Assembly: GCA_004375785.1 (NCBI GenBank)
Contig: SOKM01000053.1
Coordinates: forward strand, 1-6,617
Source: Candidatus Cloacimonadota bacterium
GTDB taxonomy: Bacteria > Hydrothermota > E44-bin80
Reading direction: 5' to 3'
DNA length: 6,617 nucleotides
In this document: positions 1-6,530 of the stretch, piece by piece
Layout of the letters: each line of letters begins with the position of its first letter
Numbering within the stretch: position 1 is the first letter of the stretch
Made by a program: the position numbers and the translations under genes
Notes under the pieces: generated by a model
What the model was told of the DNA's origin: nothing
Databases searched by the model: none
Seen by the model: only the letters and a program-made list of their open reading frames with translations

Positions 1-133
1 TTATATTATCACAAAAATAAAATAAGTCAAGAAAAAACAACATTAACAGGGATTGGAAGAGAAAATAAGAGATATGTAGAAAAATAAATATTCTTTAAAT
101 CTCTTAAATTCCCTGTCAAAAAAAAAAGAGATT

Positions 134-192
134 TGGAATTGTATATAGTCTGGAATTTGTTTATTGGAAATTGTGTATTGGAATCTATTCAT
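134..192. repeat. four degenerate 14-bp tandem repeats
   Basis: Four units each begin TGGAA: 134-147 (TGGAATTGTATATA), 151-164 (TGGAATTTGTTTAT), 165-178 (TGGAAATTGTGTAT) and 179-192 (TGGAATCTATTCAT). Units 2 to 4 are directly abutting, and a 3-base GTC separates units 1 and 2. The copies differ at several positions in the second half, so this is either an old eroded array or a slippage product. The periodicity is directly visible. Any function, such as a binding-site array upstream of the fusion gene, is unproven. Confidence 0.6.
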
Positions 193-199
193 CGGTTAA

Positions 200-248
200 T
201 GGATTCACTTCTGGATTCGCTTCGCTCACCACAAGGTTCACCACAGGT
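200..248. repeat. two adjacent pairs of short direct repeats
   Basis: The first pair is TGGATTCACTTC (200-211) and TGGATTCGCTTC (212-223), matching at 11 of 12 bases and directly abutting. It is followed almost at once by TCACCACAAGGT (226-237) and TCACCACAGGT (238-248), which differ by one base deletion. Together with the 14-bp units just upstream, about 115 bases are built almost entirely from short local duplications. The DNA lies 70-180 bases upstream of the promoter of the fusion gene. Confidence 0.55.
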
Positions 249-314
249 CTCTTGATATCCCTGTTGATAATAAAATTAACTCCTTTGTACCCCACAACCC
301 GACGCTTAAAATTC

Positions 315-343
315 TTGACATATATTAAATCTTATGCTAAAAT
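315..343 (+). promoter_or_regulatory. sigma70-type promoter of the M50-enolase gene
   Basis: A perfect -35 box TTGACA (315-320) is followed by a 17-base spacer and a -10 box TAAAAT (338-343), which matches TATAAT at 5 of 6 bases. The spacer ends in TGC, giving an extended -10 TGn motif. Transcription would be expected to start near 350, leaving a leader of about 40 bases before the ATG at 392. Sequence and spacing are close to the housekeeping consensus, so steady, fairly strong transcription is inferred. No operator is evident over the promoter itself. Confidence 0.75.
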
Positions 344-378
344 TTAATTCTATTTTTTAAATACTGCTGATTAAAGAT

Positions 379-384
379 AAGGAG
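379..384 (+). promoter_or_regulatory. ribosome binding site for the fusion gene
   Basis: AAGGAG lies 7 bases upstream of the ATG at 392, which is optimal spacing. It supports that ATG as the start and therefore supports including the membrane domain in the product. Confidence 0.75.
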
Positions 385-391
385 AGAAGAG

Positions 392-3199
392 ATGAATCAC
401 GCAAATAGTTACAATGGAATTAGTAAAATCAGGGCAGCGCTAAATAAAGGGTGGGTGATTGCCAACCATATTCTGGTCTCATTTCATGTCGCTTTTGTTT
501 CGTCGGTATTATCAATTCCTGGGTTTGTTCAAAATAAAGCAGAGGTTTTGAGGTTTATGTTTGTCTCCCAGGAGACCATAATTTCTCTTATATTCTGGTA
601 CATAACATTTCATACAGCAATAGCACTTCATGAAATGGGACATTATTTAGCAGCGGTAAGATTGAGTGCATTACATACATCCTTACTTTCGGCTGCTCAG
701 AATAAAATGGGACAACCCATTTTTAAAAGAGTTTTTTGGTATACAGCAATTTTTGTGAAGATTCCCTTTGGTAGACTTAAAGGGGTAACAAAAACAGGTT
801 TAGAGTATCATCCCAAAGCTCCTTATAATTTAGCTGTCTCGGCAGCAGGTCCAGCAGCAAGCCAAAAATTGGCTATTGTTGCATTACCAATTGCAATTAT
901 CCTCTTGACTGTCGGGTTGATTCTGGATGTTAAAATTGCAGTTTATATTGGAAGGTTATTTTTAGGTTTGGGTCTTGTTGGTCTTCTTGATTTTTTACTT
1001 GCTGACCCGGGTAAATACAGGGAGTTTAAGCAAAGGGAAGCTGCTGCAGCAAAAGCAGCAAAAAAAGCAGAGCTTCTTGCAGTAGGGGAAGTAAAAAAGT
1101 GGAGCGATAAAGTAAAAAGCGTTAAGGAAATGATGGTTCGGACAAGGATGAAAAGAATAGTTCTTAAAGGTAGAAGGGAAGTTCAGGTTCCGTGGCAATT
1201 CAGAAATTGTGGTATGGGAGGCCGTCATACGGAGAAGGAGTTTCCAGAAAGTAATATCAGTCTTCAGGAAAGTATGTTTATTCCTTTGAGTGTAAAGGAT
1301 TATCAAGAGGCTCAGGAGATGACAGTTACCCTTCAGACCAGGTTGAAAGAGATTATAGAGACTGCAGGGGGTTGTGCCGTAAAGGGGATAGGAACTGAGG
1401 GCGGCATAGCTGCTTATATTCAAAAGGAAAAAGGTGATATTTTACCGGTGCAGAGATTATGGCGTATGCAGAAACAGGCTATTCTGGAATGCGGATATAT
1501 CCCTGGCAAGGATGTGGTGATGGCGCTCGACCCGGCAGCAAGCGAGCTTGAAATTGCTTACAGGGAGACAACAGGTATAAAGGATGAAATAGGAACTTAT
1601 GAAGCCTGGAGAGATGAAAACCAGCCTGTTCTATCAAGGGATGAACTGTTTGAGATATATAGGAAGGCGATAGAGGATGATGACCTGCCCATAGTATCCA
1701 TCGAAGATGGTTTTGCTGAAGATGACGATGCAGGATGGAGACTTATAATGGAAAAACTCGGGTATAAGATTCATATTGTTGGGGATGATAACATAACCAC
1801 AAAGGATTCATCCATAGAAGAAAAGGCAGATAAAGGTTTAATTAATACCGCATTGATTAAACTCAACCAGATCGGTTCAGTAACTGAGGGAGTGCTTGCT
1901 TTACTTACTGCAATTGGAAAAAGCCTTGAGACAGTAGTCTCTCATCGCTCTAAATCACCCATTGAGGATTTTGAGGGGCAGGTTGCTCTTGCTACAAATT
2001 CACTGGGCTTGAAAGCAGGAGGAGGTTCTAATTCTGAGAGATTGTGTAAGTATGAATCGGTTGTGAGGGTAATGAGAGAAATTCAGCGGAAACTTGCTAT
2101 AGGAGAGGAATCAAAGGTTAATACAGATAGCGAGGCGTTGGTGAAAAATTTGATGGATAATCTATCTATTACCGGAATTGTCACCCGTGAGGTATCAACG
2201 AACACTGGAATCCCGACTGTTGGTGTTGAGCTGAAGGTTGGTATAGCAGGAAGTAAACAATGCTCGAAACTTTTCACATTTGGAGGTGCAACTCCACTTG
2301 GAACATCAGCAGGGACAGACGAGGCTATTCATCTTATCGACAGCATCATTCCTGCTAACTCCCCAGTTGCAAAGAGACATCCCGAGCTATTCGTGCTTCA
2401 AAAGATTGATAAGACGTATCGGCTCAAGAAACACGTGAATGATGAAACAGTTGCATTAAAGAAGGACGATGAACTTTCTGAATTATGGAGGAGGGTAAAA
2501 CGTTTCAAAGGGAAAGGCTGTCTTAATGCAGTGGATAATGTCGATACGCTTATTTCTAAAGCGCTTCTTGGGAAGAGAATTTCTGAGCTTGGTGAGGTTG
2601 TGGAATTAGATAGAATGTTGTTGGAACTTGAAAAGAATTTAGCCATAGAGAGAAAAACCTTATCTTCGGATGCATCAAGAGATGAGCAGATAGGGGTTAT
2701 GCAGAGGAAGGGTAACCTGGGAATGAATGCCATCCTTTCTGTATCCCTCGCACTTGCGCGGTTAAAGGGTGCTATGGAAGGAAAAGCGTTATGGTCGGTC
2801 GTGAGAGAACAGATGACCGAGACTATGAGCAAGACGATTGTAGCGAACGGAGGTGTAAAATTATTTGACGAGATCAAAGAAAGTATAGTCGTTCACAGAA
2901 AGAGAATGACACAATCTGAAAAATCCGTTAAAAAGGGAGAAAGTAAGGAAAAATTAAAACTTACAGCTGAAGAAGAGAAAGTTATAACCAGTGAAGTTAA
3001 TCGGATGATTGAGAGAATAAGGGAAGCAGAGAAGAAAAAAGATATAGAACCATGGAAGGTCATTAAAAAAGAATTGACCTTCGGGGAATTGAGTATAGGA
3101 CTCAGGAAGGTTAATGAAAACAAACTCCAGGGTATAAAACTCTATCAACTCTTGAGGAAACAGCTGCCGGTTTACGGAAGTTTCAAAGATAAAGGATAA
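392..3199 (+). CDS. membrane M50-type metalloprotease-like domain fused to circularly permuted enolase
   Basis: The 935-residue protein has three parts. Residues 20-205 form a polytopic membrane domain with hydrophobic segments near 21-45, 57-78, 158-180 and 182-203. It carries HEMGH (H80, E81, H84), the M50 site-2-protease zinc signature, and a GP-containing motif SAAGPAAS (150-157) like the M50 AAGP motif. D200 or D205 may be the third ligand. A charged Ala/Lys-rich linker (209-250) follows. Residues 264-566 are the enolase catalytic barrel, and 593-808 are the enolase capping domain, which normally comes first. Enolase interconverts 2-phosphoglycerate and phosphoenolpyruvate in glycolysis. 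In yeast numbering, metal ligands D246, E295 and D320 match D380, E438 and D465. Catalytic E168, E211 and K345 match E293, E336 and K490. H373, R374, S375 and K396 match H518, R519, S520 and K541, and loop S39 matches S639. H159 is probably H279. Residues 809-935 are charged and unassigned. A strong promoter and RBS precede the gene. Domain identity is certain for enolase and good for M50; enzymatic activity of either is inferred. Confidence 0.92.
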   Translation: MNHANSYNGISKIRAALNKGWVIANHILVSFHVAFVSSVLSIPGFVQNKAEVLRFMFVSQETIISLIFWYITFHTAIALHEMGHYLAAVRLSALHTSLLSAAQNKMGQPIFKRVFWYTAIFVKIPFGRLKGVTKTGLEYHPKAPYNLAVSAAGPAASQKLAIVALPIAIILLTVGLILDVKIAVYIGRLFLGLGLVGLLDFLLADPGKYREFKQREAAAAKAAKKAELLAVGEVKKWSDKVKSVKEMMVRTRMKRIVLKGRREVQVPWQFRNCGMGGRHTEKEFPESNISLQESMFIPLSVKDYQEAQEMTVTLQTRLKEIIETAGGCAVKGIGTEGGIAAYIQKEKGDILPVQRLWRMQKQAILECGYIPGKDVVMALDPAASELEIAYRETTGIKDEIGTYEAWRDENQPVLSRDELFEIYRKAIEDDDLPIVSIEDGFAEDDDAGWRLIMEKLGYKIHIVGDDNITTKDSSIEEKADKGLINTALIKLNQIGSVTEGVLALLTAIGKSLETVVSHRSKSPIEDFEGQVALATNSLGLKAGGGSNSERLCKYESVVRVMREIQRKLAIGEESKVNTDSEALVKNLMDNLSITGIVTREVSTNTGIPTVGVELKVGIAGSKQCSKLFTFGGATPLGTSAGTDEAIHLIDSIIPANSPVAKRHPELFVLQKIDKTYRLKKHVNDETVALKKDDELSELWRRVKRFKGKGCLNAVDNVDTLISKALLGKRISELGEVVELDRMLLELEKNLAIERKTLSSDASRDEQIGVMQRKGNLGMNAILSVSLALARLKGAMEGKALWSVVREQMTETMSKTIVANGGVKLFDEIKESIVVHRKRMTQSEKSVKKGESKEKLKLTAEEEKVITSEVNRMIERIREAEKKKDIEPWKVIKKELTFGELSIGLRKVNENKLQGIKLYQLLRKQLPVYGSFKDKG

Positions 3200-3285
3200 A
3201 GAAAAAGAGGGCGGAAACCAAAACCGAACAACCCAACATTGAACAACCGAACGCCTGCCCCCATATTCATATTTAAAAGAGAGCG
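3200..3285. other. intergenic gap with AAC-rich degenerate repeats
   Basis: This 86-base gap separates the two long genes. GAACAACC occurs at 3226-3233 and again within GAACAACCGAAC at 3241-3252, inside a run of CCGAAC/CCAAC-like words, so this looks like local duplication. I see no T-tailed hairpin and no convincing -35/-10 pair, so read-through from the fusion gene is possible. The RBS before the next ATG is weak (AAGAGAG, 3278-3284, almost touching the start). Confidence 0.45.
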
Positions 3286-6200
3286 ATGAAAAGAAAGATA
3301 ATTCTGAATATTTTATTAGTATTAATTATAAATACTTTTATTGGAACACTGAAATTTGAATTTCTGCTATATGGATCTTCGTGTGGGCTTGGTGAAGTAA
3401 TTCCAATGGAGTATTACCAGGGAGCTCCAATTATCATTGAAGCAGAGTTTTTAGAAAAAACTGACATCTATGGATTTAATATGTACACTGTTAAGAAGGT
3501 CTTAAAGGGTGAACTCCGAGAAAAAAAGATTTTAATTAAAATGAGGTACGGTGATAGAACGCCAGACCTTATGAATCCAATGCTCATACTACCACGAAGT
3601 TATATAGGGTGGTACGATCTTCATCTGCTGCAGAGAAGTAAGTATAATGAATTACTTTTATTTTATAATAGACATTATCCAGAAAACAAAAGGGAAGTTA
3701 TTAAATGGTTAATAAATTTCTTTAATGCAACAGAGAAAGAGAAGGATTCCATGCTCCAAAGAGCACTGTTATCTGAAGATGAGTATATCAGGAAAAACGC
3801 AGCAGACTTTTACTGGAAGAAGATAAAAAAGATTAAAGAAGTAAATAAAGACAGTTTGAACTTTTCTATTTTGGTGAAGATAAAGAATCCCACCCTTGAA
3901 GATAGTATCCTTTCTTATTTTGCAGAACATCCCTATAAACCCGCCAAAAATGAATTTCTAAAAAGATACAGGGAAGCTCAATCCTACCGTACAAAGAAAA
4001 AATTCCATAAAGCTGTCATTGAACTTATTGATACAACCGATGTTCCCTTCATTTTATCATTAAAAAGGGAAGATCCAGGACCGTTAACAGGACACTTGTT
4101 TTGGGAAGCACTCCCAAAAGATAAAAGAGTGAAAATTTTTACTCATCTTCTTGATTCTACGCTAAAAACAGTAGGAGATTGTAAGGATATTAAAAAGTTA
4201 GGATTTTTCGATGTTTTTGTTTCATCAAAAAGGACAGAGAGACTGAAAAAGCTATTTTATGGCAAACGATTTGAGAAGTGCACGGCTTCAGCTATTTTGC
4301 AAATGGTTAAAGGAGGTGAGCCATCATCCTTAGCTTTTGTAATTAATCAAATGGGAGAAGATACGTCATTGATTCGAGACAAACATTCAATTAGAAATAT
4401 TTTTAATTCATGTTCCTTAGAAGTTCTGATAGATTTTGCACGGTCACATAAGCCAAGGGTGTTCTCAAACAAGGTATTAGAAGTTTATCTTCATGTAGCT
4501 ATTACAAAATTATATAAAAAAAGTTTATCTCTCCCCTCTGAGTTATATCCATTTATCGAACATGCGATAAAAACCGTAGTCAATCTTGACTATATGATGT
4601 TGTATTTAATTAGAGGTGAAAAAGCAAAAGACCACTTAGTTAAGGCATTCGAAGAAACAAAAGATTGGCGATATGTTTGGGCACTATATGAAAATGGGGA
4701 GAAGTCTGTAGCGGATTCGCTAAAGAACCTACTTGGTGAGCGAGATCAGACGATAATTCTCATGCGTCTTTTTCCAGGTTGGCCTGATTCGGATATGGAG
4801 AACTATATTCATTTTCTCTGGTCACCGGGAAAGAATGTTATTGGTAATTTGAAATTTTTTCTAGAGAAAAAGCTTGTTATCAAGGATGAATTAAGACAAA
4901 AAATCGATTTTTTCCTTGCACTAACATATGACGAGTTCATTACATTTAGACCAACAAGAGGAAGGTACTCTTTTTGTAAAGAGATTATAAAGTATGACAC
5001 CCTTGCTCTACCATTAACAGGAACACTTTTTCTTCTTTCAAAGGACGATGATTCAATAGTAAGAGAACGTGCAAGAAGGCATCTGAAAGGTAGAAAGCCT
5101 GAAGATAGTTTTCTCAAGACCTTGGAAAATAAAAAGAAAGATATCACTACATTACCTGTTCCTGAATCCTTGGCCATAAAGGACGATTTATTAGAAAATC
5201 CTCCGACCTTCAGCTGGAAACATGTTCCTCGTGCGACCCATTATCAGATTCAAACTGACTCAACCAAATCGTTCAAAACAGCAAGAACAATGCTTGTTAA
5301 TGCAGAGAAAAATGAACAGGCAATTACTTTTAATAAACTGTCCCTTTTCGCATATAAAACCTTCTGGCGGGTTAGAGCAATCGGAAAATGGCAATTATCG
5401 GAATGGTCAGTACCAGAATCTTTGGAAACAAATTGTCCTGTAATTTTCCCAATTATGGATTATAAACTCAGAAAAGGAGTTCGAATTTATGACCATATTA
5501 TCTCAATCCAAAAAAATAGTATGTTGTTTTTTAATGTGAGAGACCCCGTTTCCCCTTATCTCGAAAAAAAAATTACATTGGAGAAACCTCTTCCTGAATC
5601 AATATTGAAAATAGATATTGAAAAGAATTTGATGCTTACTTACAGCGAAGGATGGAAAAGAAAAGGGATTATTGATTTCTGGACATTTAATAAAGAACTT
5701 AAATTCATTAGAGGGAGTGGATTGCGTGGATTCGGAAATATAATCTTGATTAAAAATGACCTTATCTTTTTCACGGTTCCAGGGGTTTCTGAAAACCTCT
5801 TCACCGAGAGGGCATTTGGCGGAGTTATTGATGCAATCTATATTTACAGGGCGGAAGACTTTACCCGTCCAATCATTTTATCACAGATATTTATTGGAGG
5901 GAAAATAATCTCTATGAAAATGAGGGAAAATATTCTCACTGTAGTCTCTTCCCCTTTATGTGTTAGTTGTTATGATGTTTCTAATCCAGAAGTACCGATT
6001 AAGATTGGGGAAGAAACACATCCTTTCTCAGTAGAGTCAGCCTTCTTTGGGGAAACCGGTTATCGTAGACATTTATTTGTTCTTCATAATAGAATTGCAA
6101 CTAAATATACAATTCGTGACTATATTGATAAACCTTACTCTATAAGTAAAGGTTTTGAGACAAAAGAAAAGAATGGTTATATAATGGTTTTGTTTGTTTA

Positions 6201-6402
6201 TAAAGAGTTGCTATTTCTCATAATGGATAATGAATTAAACATATATAACTGGGCTAACGTTCCGTTCTCTTCAGATGTTAAGCTTAAAGGAAAGATTGAC
6301 AACATCAAAGGGATAAAAGTTATCACAAATGATTATGCATATCTTGAAACAGAAAACGGTGGAACTGCAATTTTACCACTTAGAAAACTACTTAAAGAAT
6401 AA
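3286..6402 (+). CDS. exported HEAT-like / FN3 / beta-propeller protein, function unknown
   Basis: I do not recognise this 1038-residue protein as a named family. It starts with MKRK and a hydrophobic stretch (5-30), fitting an export signal; the start is supported by this signal although the RBS is weak. Residues 34-110 look like a small beta domain, with alternating strands ending in a VKKVLKG element (69-75) of the kind seen in exported NTR-like domains. Residues 130-615 are mostly helical with short paired helices, for example EDEYIRKNAADFYWKK (164-179) and DDDSIVRERARRHLKG (587-602), which resemble HEAT repeats. Residues 625-716 form one FN3 domain: PPTFSWKHVPRATHYQIQ (639-656), FWRVRAIG (693-700) and the closing LSEWSVPESLET (704-715). 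Residues 717-1038 are beta-rich with LVIVD-type repeats, best seen at FNVRDPVSPYLEK (749-761) and YDVSNPEVPIKIG (896-908), suggesting a propeller. The likely location is periplasm or cell surface, with a binding or scaffolding role. No catalytic motif was found. Confidence 0.8.
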   Translation: MKRKIILNILLVLIINTFIGTLKFEFLLYGSSCGLGEVIPMEYYQGAPIIIEAEFLEKTDIYGFNMYTVKKVLKGELREKKILIKMRYGDRTPDLMNPMLILPRSYIGWYDLHLLQRSKYNELLLFYNRHYPENKREVIKWLINFFNATEKEKDSMLQRALLSEDEYIRKNAADFYWKKIKKIKEVNKDSLNFSILVKIKNPTLEDSILSYFAEHPYKPAKNEFLKRYREAQSYRTKKKFHKAVIELIDTTDVPFILSLKREDPGPLTGHLFWEALPKDKRVKIFTHLLDSTLKTVGDCKDIKKLGFFDVFVSSKRTERLKKLFYGKRFEKCTASAILQMVKGGEPSSLAFVINQMGEDTSLIRDKHSIRNIFNSCSLEVLIDFARSHKPRVFSNKVLEVYLHVAITKLYKKSLSLPSELYPFIEHAIKTVVNLDYMMLYLIRGEKAKDHLVKAFEETKDWRYVWALYENGEKSVADSLKNLLGERDQTIILMRLFPGWPDSDMENYIHFLWSPGKNVIGNLKFFLEKKLVIKDELRQKIDFFLALTYDEFITFRPTRGRYSFCKEIIKYDTLALPLTGTLFLLSKDDDSIVRERARRHLKGRKPEDSFLKTLENKKKDITTLPVPESLAIKDDLLENPPTFSWKHVPRATHYQIQTDSTKSFKTARTMLVNAEKNEQAITFNKLSLFAYKTFWRVRAIGKWQLSEWSVPESLETNCPVIFPIMDYKLRKGVRIYDHIISIQKNSMLFFNVRDPVSPYLEKKITLEKPLPESILKIDIEKNLMLTYSEGWKRKGIIDFWTFNKELKFIRGSGLRGFGNIILIKNDLIFFTVPGVSENLFTERAFGGVIDAIYIYRAEDFTRPIILSQIFIGGKIISMKMRENILTVVSSPLCVSCYDVSNPEVPIKIGEETHPFSVESAFFGETGYRRHLFVLHNRIATKYTIRDYIDKPYSISKGFETKEKNGYIMVLFVYKELLFLIMDNELNIYNWANVPFSSDVKLKGKIDNIKGIKVITNDYAYLETENGGTAILPLRKLLKE

Positions 6403-6409
6403 TTGGTAA

Positions 6410-6461
6410 TTGGGGCCAGTCCTAGAAATATGAAATTATAATTTATAAGACTGACCCCCAA
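6410..6461. repeat. imperfect hairpin after the long exported-protein gene (REP-like or terminator)
   Basis: TTGGGG (6410-6415) pairs with CCCCAA (6456-6461), and CAGTC (6417-6421) pairs with GACTG (6449-6453), with a 1-by-2 internal loop between the two stems. The 27-base AT-rich loop contains the perfect 12-base palindrome AAATTATAATTT (6433-6444). The hairpin starts 8 bases after the stop codon, a position typical of terminators, but no T tract follows. A GGGG...CAGTC/GACTG...CCCC structure in an intergenic gap also resembles dispersed REP-type palindromes. Only genome-wide copy number would separate the two readings. Confidence 0.55.
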
Positions 6462-6482
6462 CTGCTCGGCTGTTTATTTCAA

Positions 6483-6502
6483 AGATATTAGAAGATATTA
6501 GA
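6483..6502. repeat. perfect 10-bp tandem duplication
   Basis: AGATATTAGA occurs twice back to back (6483-6492 and 6493-6502), about 30 bases before the start of the last gene. It could be a simple slippage product or a tandem regulator half-site; nothing in the sequence favours either. Confidence 0.5.
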
Positions 6503-6519
6503 AAATCTTTAGAATAACG

Positions 6520-6526
6520 AAGGAGG
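6520..6526 (+). promoter_or_regulatory. strong ribosome binding site of the lipoprotein gene
   Basis: AAGGAGG is a full match to the anti-Shine-Dalgarno complement, 4 bases before the ATG at 6531. It fixes the start of the truncated gene and is much stronger than the site before the preceding gene. Confidence 0.75.
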
Positions 6527-6530
6527 GAAT

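Larger units (their letters stand above)
1..314. other. non-coding upstream region, no gene seen
   Basis: No open frame of useful length and no RNA gene is visible here. The stretch is strongly AT-rich up to about 190 and becomes more mixed afterwards. It contains a 9-bp inverted repeat (AAATCTCTT at 97-105 and AAGAGATTT at 126-134) around an A-rich 20-base loop, without a T tract, so it is a poor terminator candidate. A series of short degenerate tandem repeats follows at 134-248. The rest, to 314, shows nothing I can name. Confidence 0.6.

Noticed and set aside
97..134. Inverted repeat as a terminator of an upstream gene
   Set aside because: The stem is AT-rich, the loop is 20 bases, no T tract follows on either strand, and no upstream gene is seen in the window.
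134..248. CRISPR-like array
   Set aside because: Units are only 11-14 bases, directly abutting, degenerate, and without spacers of constant length.
1016..1180. Assembly chimera joining two unrelated genes
   Set aside because: The frame stays open through a plausible charged linker with no stop or change in style, and there is no RBS with good spacing that would suit a lost separate gene. It cannot be excluded without read data.
995..1423. 142-residue open frame on the - strand
   Set aside because: It lies fully opposite the linker and enolase barrel of the fusion gene, its translation is low-complexity (Phe/Cys/Ser-rich), and it has no family resemblance. It is a shadow frame.
2398..2877. 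159-residue open frame on the - strand
   Set aside because: It lies opposite well-conserved enolase capping-domain sequence, is Ser/Phe-rich and matches no known protein. Shadow frame; the same holds for the other - strand frames inside both long genes.
3367..3384. Possible lipobox (L-Y-G-S-S-C, Cys33) in the long exported protein
   Set aside because: The cysteine is far from the hydrophobic core, and the -3 position is Gly rather than Leu, Ile or Val. A cleaved signal peptide or N-terminal anchor is at least as likely.
5222..5443. 73-residue + strand open frame
   Set aside because: It overlaps the FN3 domain of the long exported-protein gene in another frame, and that domain is clearly real in the main frame.
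6510..6515. TAGAAT as a -10 box for the lipoprotein gene
   Set aside because: Transcription would begin inside or at the ribosome binding site, and no -35 box lies at the right distance.
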